Assembly (NCBI GenBank): GCA_034927345.1
Contig: JAYFQE010000011.1
Span: forward strand, 1 to 64,000
DNA length: 64,000 nucleotides
Reading direction: 5' to 3'
From: JAYFQE01 sp034927345
Lineage (GTDB): Bacteria > Bacillota > Clostridia > Saccharofermentanales > UBA5734
Under the pieces are notes generated by a model that saw only the letters and a program-made list of their open reading frames with translations, was not told where the DNA came from and searched no databases. This document shows positions 54,341 to 62,495 of the stretch, piece by piece (positions within the stretch are counted from its first letter, which is position 1; each line of letters opens with the position of its first letter). A program made the position numbers and the translations under genes.

Positions 54341-57300
54341 TTAAGCCTTGGTTTCATCCGCCGCATCCTCATCGCCGCTATGCCAACGGCGCCGGAAAAT
54401 CACCAGAGCCGCTGCACCCAGCAAAAGGCTCCAGCCCACCATATCGGCAGCGCTCTGCTCACCCGTCTTCGGGATCTGATCAACAGCTACCGAAGCCGTG
54501 TCGTCATCATGGATAACAACCGCTTGCGGATCGTCGAGGGTTATCGCAACCGTACCTTCCACGAAAGCAGTATTCATCAGAATGGCGCTGAGATCGGCAG
54601 CTGTGCTGGTATACTCATAAGTAAAGGTCTGAGACTCACCCGACGCCAAATCCTCGATCAGGATGTAAACCGGATTGGTCCCATCGGCAATCCAGGTTGT
54701 TGACGTACCCTTTGTCACGTTCTTAACCGTGCCGCCTGCTTGCGCGCGATTGTCAGTCAGTTTGATCTGAGTCAGGGTCAGGCTTCCGGTATTCGTTACA
54801 ACAACGGCATAACGGAAAACATCACCCGGATAACCGCTGGCCAAATCGCCCAGAACGCCGCCGCGGGTTACATTCTGAACTTGTTTGGAGATAACCAGCC
54901 CGGCTTGATTAAGCGGAATATCCTGAATGGTTATCGTGGCGGAATCGTTGGCGTTGACCGACTTCCCTTCGGGATAGTCCGGCGTCGGCTGCATAAATCC
55001 GGAAACTGCCGCCGTATTAAGGATCGGTTCACGAGCCAGATCAGCCGCTGTAGTCGTATACCGATAGGTCAGGGTGACAGACTCGCCGATATTCAGATTG
55101 CCAAGATCAAGTGTCGCCTTACCGTCGCTTCCAGAAGCCCATATCAGGGTTGAGCCGCCGCTGGTGGTTACGCTGGTTCCGGGAATCGCCTGATTATCCG
55201 TCAGGATCACCTGGCTCAGGGCAGTGTTGCCGTTATTGGTGACCTTAACCGTATACTCGGCAATTTCACCGACATAGAGTCCGGTCAGATCGCCGGCAGG
55301 GAATCCGCGAGTTACATTGGCTACCTTTTTATCGACAGTCAGACTCGGTTGATTAATATAATTATCCAGAATATTAATGGTGATGACGCCTTCAACTGCC
55401 GATTCATCGTCAACTTCAATCGTGATTAAAATCGGATCGGCAATCAAATGGAATCCGGCCGGCGCGGCAGTTTCAACCAAATAATACTGACCCGGAGCAT
55501 AACGGCTGGTTGTAACAGCCAGGCCGTTGGCATCTGTTGTCAGGGTTTCCAGCAGGTCGCCGACCACCGGTGCAGATTCATTCAATTCGACAGCATGCAG
55601 TTCAAAGACCGCGTTAACCAGCGGCGTTGTCCCGTCACGTTGATCAAATTTCTGTAGTTGCATCTGATATGTGTCCAACGTGTTGGTGATCGTGAAGGTG
55701 TCGGTACTGTAGGTCGTCGTGTAGCCAGGAACATCGGTGATCTCCGCCACTGTGTAGATGTAGTCGACACCGAATTCGTCAGTCTCCGGCAGGTCGGTGA
55801 AGAGATGACTCCAGCTGTTACTGTCATTCAAGGTCACCGGATCGCCGAACGGCGAACCATTCTGCAGGAGCTGCACCGAGATGCCGTCCGGCCGCAGATT
55901 GTTGGCATCGTTGAAGTCGGACCACACTTTCGTTACAGTTCGTTCGGTGGTATCCAACGTGTTGGTGATCGTGAAGGTGTCGGTACTGTACGTTGTCGTG
56001 TATCCCGGAACCGCCGTGATTTCGGCCACTGTGTAGATGTAGTCGACGCCAAGCGAATCAGTTTCCGGCAGATCCGTGAAGAGATGACTCCAGCTGTTAG
56101 CCTCATTCAGGGTCACCGGGGCGCCGAACGGACTGTTGTTCTGGAGGAGTTGGACCGAGATGCCGTCCGGCCTTAAGCCATTAGCATCGTTGAAGTCGGA
56201 CCAGATCTTGGTAACAGTCTTCTCCGTCGTGTCCAGGGTGTTGGTGATCGTGAAGGTGTCGGTACTGTACGTCGTCGTATAACCTGGCACATCGGTGATC
56301 TCCGCCACTGTGAAAATGTAGTCGACACCAAGCGAATCAGTTTCCGGCAGATCCGTGAAGAGATGACTCCAACTGTTACTGTCATTCAGGGTCACCGGGG
56401 CGCCGAATGGCGAACCGTTTTGCAGGAGCTGGACCGAGATGCCGTCCGGACGCAAGTTGTTAATATCATTGAAGTCGGACCAGACCTTGGTCACCGTCTT
56501 TTCCGTCGTATCCAGGGTGTTGGTGATCGTGAAGGTGTCGGTACTGTACGTCGTCGTATAGCCAGGCACCGCTGTGATCTCGGCCACTGTGTAGATGTAG
56601 TCGACGCCAAGCGAATCAGTTTCCGGCAGATCGGTGAAGAGATGGCTCCAGCTGTTAGCCTCATTCAAGGTCACCGGGGCGCCGACTGGCGAACCGTTCT
56701 GCAGGAGTTGGACCGAGATGCTGTCCGGACGCAAGTTGTTAGCATCGTTGAAGTCGGACCAGATCTTGGTCACGGTTCGCTCAGTGGTGTCCAGGGTGTT
56801 GGTGATCGTGAAGGTGTCGACGCTGTACGTCGTCGTGTAACCCGGAACCGCCGTGATCTCCGCCACTGTGTAGATGTAGTCGACGCCAAGCGAATCAGTT
56901 TCCGGCAGGTCGGTGAAGAGATGACTCCAGCTGTTGGCCTCATTCAGGGTCACCGGATCGCCGAATGGCGAACCGTTTTGCAGGAGCTGGACCGAGATGC
57001 CGTCCGGACGCAAGTTGTTAATGTCGTTGAAGTCGGACCACACTTTCGTTACGGTTCGTTCGGTGGTATCCAGGGTGTTGGTGATCGTGAAGGTGTCAGT
57101 ACTGTAGGTTGTCGTATAGCCAGGCACCGCTGTGATCTCCGCCACTGTATAGGTATAGTCGACACCGAATTCGTCAGTTTCCGGCAGATCCGTGAAGAGA
57201 TGACTCCAGCTGTTGGCCTCATTCAGGGTCACCGGATCGCCGAATGGCGAACCGTTTTGCAGGAGCTGGACCGAGATGCCGTCCGGCCTTAAGCCATTAG

Positions 57301-60300
57301 CATCGTTGAAGTCGGACCAGATCTTGGTCACAGTCTTTTCGGTGGTATCCAACGTGTTGGTGATCGTGAAGGTGTCGGTACTGTATGTCGTCGTATAACC
57401 CGGCACCGCCGTGATTTCGGCCACTGTGTAGATGTAGTCGACACCGAATTCGTCAGTTTCCGGCAGGTCGGTGAAGAGATGACTCCAGCTGTTGGCCTCA
57501 TTCAAGGTCACCGGGTCGCCAAACGGCGAACCGCTCTGCAGCAGCTGCACCGAGATGCCATCCGGTCGCAGACCATTGGCATCGTTGAAGTCGGACCAAA
57601 TCTTGGTCACAGTCTTTTCCGTTGTGTCCAATGTGTTGGTGATCGTGAAGGTGTCGGCGCTGTAGGTCGTTGTGTAACCCGGTACCGCCGTGATCTCCGC
57701 CACTGTGTAGATGTAGGGCTCACCCAGAGCGTTGGTCTCCGGCAGATCCGTGAAGAGATGGCTCCAGCTATTCCCTACATTCAAGGTTACCGGTTCGCCA
57801 AACGGCGTACTGTTCCGTACAAGCTGCACCGTAATTTCATCTGGTCGCAGACCATTGGCATCGTTGAAATCCGACCAAATTTTGATTACCGTCCGCTCCG
57901 TTGTATCCAACGTGTTGGTGATCGTGAAAGTGTCGGCGCTGTAGGTCGTCGTATAACCCGGCACATCCGTGATTTCGGCCACCGTGTATTCATAGTCGAC
58001 GCCGAATTCGTTGGTTTCCGGCAGATCGGTGAAGAGATGGCTCCAGCTATTACTGTCGTTCAGGGTCACCGGATCGCCAAACGGCGTACCGCTCTGCAGC
58101 AGCTGCACCGAGATGCCATCCGGCCGTAGATTGTTAATGTTGTTGAAATCCGACCAGATCTTGGTCACCGTCCGCTCGGTGGTATCCAGGGTGTTGGTGA
58201 TCGTGAAGGTGTCGGAGCTGTAGGTCGTCGTATAACCCGGTACTGCAGTGATTTCGGCTACCGGGTCGTCATAGTCGACGCCGAATTCGTTGGACTCCGG
58301 CAGATCCGTGAAGAGATGACTCCAGCTGTTACTGTCATTCAAGGTCACCGGGTCGCCGAACGGCGAACCGTTCTGCAGGAGCTGGACACTAATGCCATCC
58401 GGCCGCAAGTTGTTGGCATCGTTAAAGTCGGACCAAATCTTGGTCACAGTCTTCTCAATGGTATCCAGCGTGTTGGTGATTGTGAAGGTGTCGGTGCTGT
58501 ACGTTGTCGTATAACCCGGTACATCGGTGATCTCCGCCACTGTATAGGTATAAGCAACGCCAAACGAATCGGTCTCCGGCAGATCCGTGAAGAGATGGCT
58601 CCAGCTGTTGGCTTCATTCAGGGTCACCGGGGCACCGAACGGACTGCCGTTCCGTAAAAGCTGCACAGTAATTTCATCTGGCCGCAAATTGTTGGCATCG
58701 TTGAAGTCGGTCCAGATCTTGGTTACCGTCCGTTCCACCCGATCGAGTGTGTTTTCCACTGTTACTTCTACCTGACGGTTGTCGATATTCAGAACTACGT
58801 CAGATAAAGGCGTCGTACTATAACCGTCTTCAAAAAGTTCAGTCAAGCTGTATGTTCCGTAAGCCAGATTATCGAAAACCGCCGGTAAAGTTGTTGTAAA
58901 CGACTTGGTTTCATCATAACCGTCCGGGCCGGTTATACGAATATCAAAGGTTGTGCCATCCGCAACGATTTCGCCGTCCGTATCCCGGACAATTTTATTA
59001 ACCGTGATGCGGCCTTTGTTAAGCTCTTGATTTGACGCCGTAACCGTCACCAGTGTGTTCGTTTGGCTTAATGTAAAAGTCTGTGGGCTGATCACGGTAT
59101 TATAAAGATCATCCGGATCCATTTCTGTCAGGGTATAAGTACCGAACGCCAGATTAGGCACGACTTTTTCCGTTCCCGTGGTCACGACGATGTCCAGGCC
59201 GGACGGGCCCAGGTCGCCGCCGGTCAGGCGGAAGGTAAAATCGCGCGGCGTTGATATGGGATTGCCGCTGCTGTCGGTCAGGGTCTTATTGATTTTTAAT
59301 GTTCCGACAACCGGAACCGGACAGGTGATCGTTACAGTGGCTATATTGCTCCGATAGGCGCCGGTCGCGTCGATGGTTACCAGCCGATAGGTAAAGTCAA
59401 CCGTATAGGTATTTAATCCGCTGTCGGGCGGACGGGTTGGATCCGGCTGATAGGTGAAAATACCGGTCGTATAATCGAATGCGGTGATGCTGCCCTCGCC
59501 GGCAGCTAGGGGATCGATGATCTCCACGATATAGGTTTGGACATTGCGGTCGGTCGTAGGAGTCAGATCCGGCGCTGAACGTTCATCGTACGGCGCGTTA
59601 TCGATACGAATATTTTCATCGTTATCGAGAATGGATATGGGAATGATATACGGATCCGTGTTATTCGGTGTTGTATAAGAATCATTATCGGCTGTTGGCA
59701 GCGCTTTGATCTCAGGAATGGGAAACGTCCGGTCCGCCAATGTATTCGGATCGGAAGAACCCATGGCATGGTCGCTGTAATAAAGCACCGCGCTTTCATT
59801 GGTATCGATAATGCCATAATAGCCTGGTTTTAAAGTCAATGTATAGGACTTTGTGATCGTTCCCGCCATTAGATCACCAATCGCCCAGGTCAAAACCGTC
59901 GTACCGCCCGGTCCGGCTGCCGCAGTGACTCCGGCCGGTAAATTGGAGACATCAAAATAAGCCGGTACAATATCGGTAACATAGGCATTCTTGGCGATCA
60001 TATTGACGATGGTGGTGCCGATAGACTGGTAGATGGCGTTAATATCGGCGCTGGGATTATTGGTTTCATAATATTTGCCGGTATCGCCGGCAATCGCGCC
60101 CATAACATCGCGGGCATTCGTTAAAGTGGTACCGGATAATCCCAGCGTAACCGCTACCGAAAAAGATGTTGCGGCTGCTTTCAAACCGGGTGTCATGGCG
60201 ATAGCTTCGCTTTTTTCATCATCACTGGTTGCTGCTCCATTGCCATCGCGGGTGATTCCATACAAGCCATTGGCATTCTTATTTTGGGCGATCTGACGTG

Positions 60301-60973
60301 ATGTCGGCACGCCGTCGCTCATGAAAACCGAATAACTGCTGTTGGTTGCCTTCTCAGCTATTTGCGTCGCGACATAGATGCCGGCTTCTGTTGTTGTGCC
60401 ACCTTCGTCTTGATGGTATGCCCAGTTATCGTTCGTGTTCCAAACAACATAGCCGCTGCTTAGATTATTCTGGATGTTGTCGATCCGTGTGGATACCGCC
60501 GAATAACTGGAGGTATAAATATCCGATCCGGACAAGCCTTCAATGGTGCCAGCACTGTCCAGAACGATCCAGGCTCCGGTTGCAAAATTATAAACAGAAG
60601 CATAATCGCCGTAACGAACCAGCGCGACCCGCGATCCGCTGCCATCATTGAGAATCAGATTGGCCAAGGTTTTTGCCGCGGTTTGGGTTGGCTGCATAAC
60701 GTTATTATTTCTCATGCTATTCGAAATGTCGATCGTAATGATTACGTCCTTCGGCGGTCTGACCTCAAACCCCCGTGTTTGGACAGATAAAGTAATATCC
60801 GTCGATTCGCCGGGCTCCAGTTCATAATTACTCCGGTGTTTATCCACTAAAACACCGCCTGGCTCCAATTCAGCAGCCATAACATCTGAAATAATCGGAA
60901 AGCGGCTGATTGCCAGTATGCAGGCAAGAACCAGAGCAAGCCATTTGTAGTAATGTCTCGGATACTTACTCAT
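54341..60973 (-). CDS. 2210-residue wall-anchored adhesin: VWA, SpaA/Cna-B repeats, sortase signal
   Basis: A surface protein in several parts. Residues 1-34 are a signal peptide. A VWA domain follows (about 75-330) with MIDAS start VIITIDISNSMR. Residues 330-560 hold a DUF11-like domain and a bacterial-adhesin Ig-like domain (DNDSYTTP; ISILDNDEN). Two SpaA-like domains lie at about 560-745, then 11 Cna-B repeats of 93 residues (749-1768), another SpaA-like domain (1770-1880) and two DUF11-type domains up to 2150. A sortase signal IPKTG (2167-2171), a membrane helix and a basic tail end the protein. In the repeats Lys (TKIW), Glu (VAEIT) and Asn (TITNT) are the set that forms isopeptide bonds in Cna-B domains. 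GGGAGG precedes the start. It is behind a probable c-di-GMP-I riboswitch. No sortase gene is in the window. Confidence 0.93.
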   Translation of the reverse strand: MSKYPRHYYKWLALVLACILAISRFPIISDVMAAELEPGGVLVDKHRSNYELEPGESTDITLSVQTRGFEVRPPKDVIITIDISNSMRNNNVMQPTQTAAKTLANLILNDGSGSRVALVRYGDYASVYNFATGAWIVLDSAGTIEGLSGSDIYTSSYSAVSTRIDNIQNNLSSGYVVWNTNDNWAYHQDEGGTTTEAGIYVATQIAEKATNSSYSVFMSDGVPTSRQIAQNKNANGLYGITRDGNGAATSDDEKSEAIAMTPGLKAAATSFSVAVTLGLSGTTLTNARDVMGAIAGDTGKYYETNNPSADINAIYQSIGTTIVNMIAKNAYVTDIVPAYFDVSNLPAGVTAAAGPGGTTVLTWAIGDLMAGTITKSYTLTLKPGYYGIIDTNESAVLYYSDHAMGSSDPNTLADRTFPIPEIKALPTADNDSYTTPNNTDPYIIPISILDNDENIRIDNAPYDERSAPDLTPTTDRNVQTYIVEIIDPLAAGEGSITAFDYTTGIFTYQPDPTRPPDSGLNTYTVDFTYRLVTIDATGAYRSNIATVTITCPVPVVGTLKINKTLTDSSGNPISTPRDFTFRLTGGDLGPSGLDIVVTTGTEKVVPNLAFGTYTLTEMDPDDLYNTVISPQTFTLSQTNTLVTVTASNQELNKGRITVNKIVRDTDGEIVADGTTFDIRITGPDGYDETKSFTTTLPAVFDNLAYGTYSLTELFEDGYSTTPLSDVVLNIDNRQVEVTVENTLDRVERTVTKIWTDFNDANNLRPDEITVQLLRNGSPFGAPVTLNEANSWSHLFTDLPETDSFGVAYTYTVAEITDVPGYTTTYSTDTFTITNTLDTIEKTVTKIWSDFNDANNLRPDGISVQLLQNGSPFGDPVTLNDSNSWSHLFTDLPESNEFGVDYDDPVAEITAVPGYTTTYSSDTFTITNTLDTTERTVTKIWSDFNNINNLRPDGISVQLLQSGTPFGDPVTLNDSNSWSHLFTDLPETNEFGVDYEYTVAEITDVPGYTTTYSADTFTITNTLDTTERTVIKIWSDFNDANGLRPDEITVQLVRNSTPFGEPVTLNVGNSWSHLFTDLPETNALGEPYIYTVAEITAVPGYTTTYSADTFTITNTLDTTEKTVTKIWSDFNDANGLRPDGISVQLLQSGSPFGDPVTLNEANSWSHLFTDLPETDEFGVDYIYTVAEITAVPGYTTTYSTDTFTITNTLDTTEKTVTKIWSDFNDANGLRPDGISVQLLQNGSPFGDPVTLNEANSWSHLFTDLPETDEFGVDYTYTVAEITAVPGYTTTYSTDTFTITNTLDTTERTVTKVWSDFNDINNLRPDGISVQLLQNGSPFGDPVTLNEANSWSHLFTDLPETDSLGVDYIYTVAEITAVPGYTTTYSVDTFTITNTLDTTERTVTKIWSDFNDANNLRPDSISVQLLQNGSPVGAPVTLNEANSWSHLFTDLPETDSLGVDYIYTVAEITAVPGYTTTYSTDTFTITNTLDTTEKTVTKVWSDFNDINNLRPDGISVQLLQNGSPFGAPVTLNDSNSWSHLFTDLPETDSLGVDYIFTVAEITDVPGYTTTYSTDTFTITNTLDTTEKTVTKIWSDFNDANGLRPDGISVQLLQNNSPFGAPVTLNEANSWSHLFTDLPETDSLGVDYIYTVAEITAVPGYTTTYSTDTFTITNTLDTTERTVTKVWSDFNDANNLRPDGISVQLLQNGSPFGDPVTLNDSNSWSHLFTDLPETDEFGVDYIYTVAEITDVPGYTTTYSTDTFTITNTLDTYQMQLQKFDQRDGTTPLVNAVFELHAVELNESAPVVGDLLETLTTDANGLAVTTSRYAPGQYYLVETAAPAGFHLIADPILITIEVDDESAVEGVITINILDNYINQPSLTVDKKVANVTRGFPAGDLTGLYVGEIAEYTVKVTNNGNTALSQVILTDNQAIPGTSVTTSGGSTLIWASGSDGKATLDLGNLNIGESVTLTYRYTTTAADLAREPILNTAAVSGFMQPTPDYPEGKSVNANDSATITIQDIPLNQAGLVISKQVQNVTRGGVLGDLASGYPGDVFRYAVVVTNTGSLTLTQIKLTDNRAQAGGTVKNVTKGTSTTWIADGTNPVYILIEDLASGESQTFTYEYTSTAADLSAILMNTAFVEGTVAITLDDPQAVVIHDDDTASVAVDQIPKTGEQSAADMVGWSLLLGAAALVIFRRRWHSGDEDAADETKA
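55670..58729. repeat. Tandem array of 11 near-identical 279-bp Cna-B repeat units
   Basis: The adhesin gene repeats a 279-bp unit 11 times. Each unit encodes TVTKIWSDFNDANNLRPDGI and the following residues up to NTLDTTE. Units are almost identical in DNA, with differences concentrated in a few codons (DPVTLNDSN versus APVTLNEAN; NEFGVDY versus DSLGVDY). Such arrays readily gain or lose units by recombination. The open frames on the opposite strand in this region are a by-product of the repeat. Confidence 0.95.
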
Positions 60974-61076
60974 AGAATTTTCCTCCCGGAATCGTGGTTC
61001 TGTAATAAACAGGCGGATCGCATTTGTAGACCGGCAGTTGTTATGTTTTAGTCACTAAAGCTCGTTGTTGACATCA

Positions 61077-61102
61077 GAAAAAGAGCTGTTATGAAACAGC
61101 TC
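61077..61102 (-). terminator. Terminator in the adhesin leader (riboswitch expression platform)
   Basis: GAGCTGTT and AACAGCTC arms (61083-61090 and 61095-61102) with a 4-nt loop, followed on the minus strand by TTTTTC. It lies between the riboswitch aptamer and the adhesin start, 104 bp before it, and is the probable switching element. Confidence 0.75.
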
Positions 61103-61229
61103 GAAAATCTGCCATGATCTCCAGAGATGAAACGACCCTGTACAGTTATCATGAAATTACTTTTGAAGAAACAAAATATAAATACAGAATATATTAAAGG
61201 ATAAGATCCTGATCAATCGAATGAAGCGT

Positions 61230-61330
61230 CATGGCAGCCGGACGGTCATCGTGCAAATCCGCACCTTAGACTCACAGCTTTGCGTAGCGGGCTTTCGCCC
61301 GGGTTGCTCTTAAACAGATGCCCATTCCAA
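61230..61330 (-). promoter_or_regulatory. Probable cyclic di-GMP-I (GEMM) riboswitch
   Basis: On the minus strand the sequence has the conserved signature of the class: a hairpin CGGGC-GAAA-GCCCG with GNRA tetraloop, directly followed by CTACGCAAAGC, then GTCTAAGG, and finally GATGACCGTCCGGCTGCC as the second domain. Element order and spacing agree with c-di-GMP-I aptamers of clostridia. It is inside the leader of the adhesin gene, between its promoter and a terminator, as is known for clostridial adhesins. Confidence 0.82.
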
Positions 61331-61453
61331 ATCAGCTTGTTAAGCCATCTCTGGAATGATAGATCATCTTGCCATTTCGTTTTCGATTATCAAGGTTCGC
61401 CCAAGTATCGAAACCGATTCGTTATATTCTGTTAAAGACAATGAAGCATTTTC

Positions 61454-61482
61454 ATTGTAGCATCGTCATGATCCTGTTTCAA
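61454..61482 (-). promoter_or_regulatory. Promoter of the adhesin transcript
   Basis: TTGAAA (61477-61482) and TACAAT (61454-61459), spacer 17 bp, on the minus strand. The leader to the adhesin start is about 475 nt long, which leaves room for the riboswitch and terminator. Confidence 0.65.
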
Positions 61483-61561
61483 TCTTTTTGCAAAAATATT
61501 GTAAAGAAATTGTAACCTCAAAGAAGCATCACAGGCGACATGCTATATAAGGATGAGTCAT

Positions 61562-62011
61562 TTAATGATTTTGTTTTGGCAAACCTAGTGCTTTACATTG
61601 CGGACAATATCCATAAATATCTAATTTATGGCCGGCTATCGTATAATTTGTCGTTTCTTCCAACTTTTTATCATAAGCCTCCAAAGGACAGCCGTCAATG
61701 GCCTTGATCCTTTTACAGCCTAAACAAACTAAATAATGGCGGTGAATTCGCCGGTTGTATTCATATAAAGCACGGCCGTCCTTGCTGATGCTGAGTTTGT
61801 TGAGCAGCTTGTTGACCGCTAAAGTATCTAGAGTCCGGTATACCGTAGACAGATTGATCGATACGGCGCGTTTGATCAATTCCAGATAGACTTGGTCGGC
61901 CGTATAAGGTTCATCGCTGTGGTCCAGGATTTCCAATATATCGATCCGGTGCCTGGTGCTTTTCAGGCCGCATTGTTTCAGATCATCATGATAATTCACT
62001 GTTTTGCCCAT
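61562..62011 (-). CDS. Fur-family metal-responsive regulator
   Basis: A 149-residue repressor. Residues 1-85 are the winged helix (LKSTRHRIDILEILDHSDEP; INLSTVYRTLDTLAVNKLLN). Residues 90-149 are the dimerisation and metal domain with HRHYLVCLGCKRIK and YGYCPQC, which form the structural four-cysteine zinc site. The sequence does not clearly separate iron (Fur), zinc (Zur) or peroxide (PerR) types; the histidine-rich N-part NRRIHRHYLVC is common to all. The gene stands alone. AAGGGGATCGTCA precedes the start and TATACT is near 62096. Confidence 0.9.
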   Translation of the reverse strand: MGKTVNYHDDLKQCGLKSTRHRIDILEILDHSDEPYTADQVYLELIKRAVSINLSTVYRTLDTLAVNKLLNKLSISKDGRALYEYNRRIHRHYLVCLGCKRIKAIDGCPLEAYDKKLEETTNYTIAGHKLDIYGYCPQCKALGLPKQNH

Positions 62012-62180
62012 TGACGATCCCCTTCTGCCTTAATCCTGCGCGATCCGCTATGCAGATTTGCCGGCCGGCAAGGCTGCACAGTACAAGTTTTCAAAGAATA
62101 GTATAACATGGAATGCAAGATACGCGGTCCATTATTCATAGCGGTCATCGTTTTTGCAAGATTTGAATTTGTCAGTTGCA

Positions 62181-62227
62181 TTTTTACGTAAAAACGTCTT
62201 GAATCTTCAATGGACGCATGTTATAAT
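62181..62227 (+). promoter_or_regulatory. gltB promoter with upstream palindrome
   Basis: TTGAAT (62199-62204) and TATAAT (62222-62227) with a 17-bp spacer. The perfect 14-bp palindrome TTTTTACGTAAAAA (62181-62194) lies just before the -35 box and may be an activator site. Confidence 0.75.
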
Positions 62228-62291
62228 CAATGCACTCAAATAATCCGCGGCCATTCCTGCAAAGGCGAAATCGGCCCTTCGACAGCAATAT

Positions 62292-62368
62292 ATTCCGGTA
62301 AATTACCCAAGCGTACTTCAAAGGCGAATGTCGCAGCCTTTATGTTGTACGCTTTTTTTTACCGGAAT
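62292..62368 (+). terminator. Leader terminator (putative attenuator) of gltB
   Basis: AAGCGTAC (62309-62316) and GTACGCTT (62347-62354) with inner AAAGGC/GCCTTT form a strong hairpin followed by eight T. A further pair, ATTCCGGTAAA (62292-62302) and TTTACCGGAAT (62358-62368), encloses it and uses part of the T run, so two structures can compete. The start codon is 127 bp further on. Confidence 0.75.
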
Positions 62369-62495
62369 CACAAAAGATGAGATTGCAGTCGGAATAAACA
62401 ATTTGCAGGATCAAATCCGACGTATTTCATTTTGAGGAATAACATCAGGCAAATCCATGAGGAATCCGGTGATCTGCCGATGAGGGGGAAACAAT

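Larger units (their letters stand above)
60974..61561. other. Adhesin leader region
   Basis: 588 bp without a protein gene. From right to left it holds the promoter (61454-61482), about 120 bp of unassigned leader, the c-di-GMP-I aptamer (61230-61330), an AT-rich linker, the terminator (61077-61102) and the adhesin ribosome binding site. Confidence 0.75.
62012..62495. other. Intergenic region between fur-like gene and gltB
   Basis: 484 bp. The left part is the Fur promoter region. The right part holds a palindrome, the gltB promoter and a leader of about 260 nt with a terminator. No protein gene is supported. Confidence 0.7.

Noticed and set aside
56363..58129. Long repeated open frames on the plus strand across the adhesin repeats
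   Set aside because: They are produced by the 279-bp repeat unit read in the wrong direction. The minus strand encodes well-formed Cna-B domains.
55670..58729. CRISPR-like periodicity
   Set aside because: The unit is 279 bp, almost fully repeated, without short repeats and unique spacers, and it is coding.
62228..62360. ANTAR double-hairpin target in the gltB leader
   Set aside because: One hexaloop candidate (AAAGGC with A1 and G4) can be drawn, but its stem is weak and a matching upstream hairpin was not found. It is kept only as a possibility.
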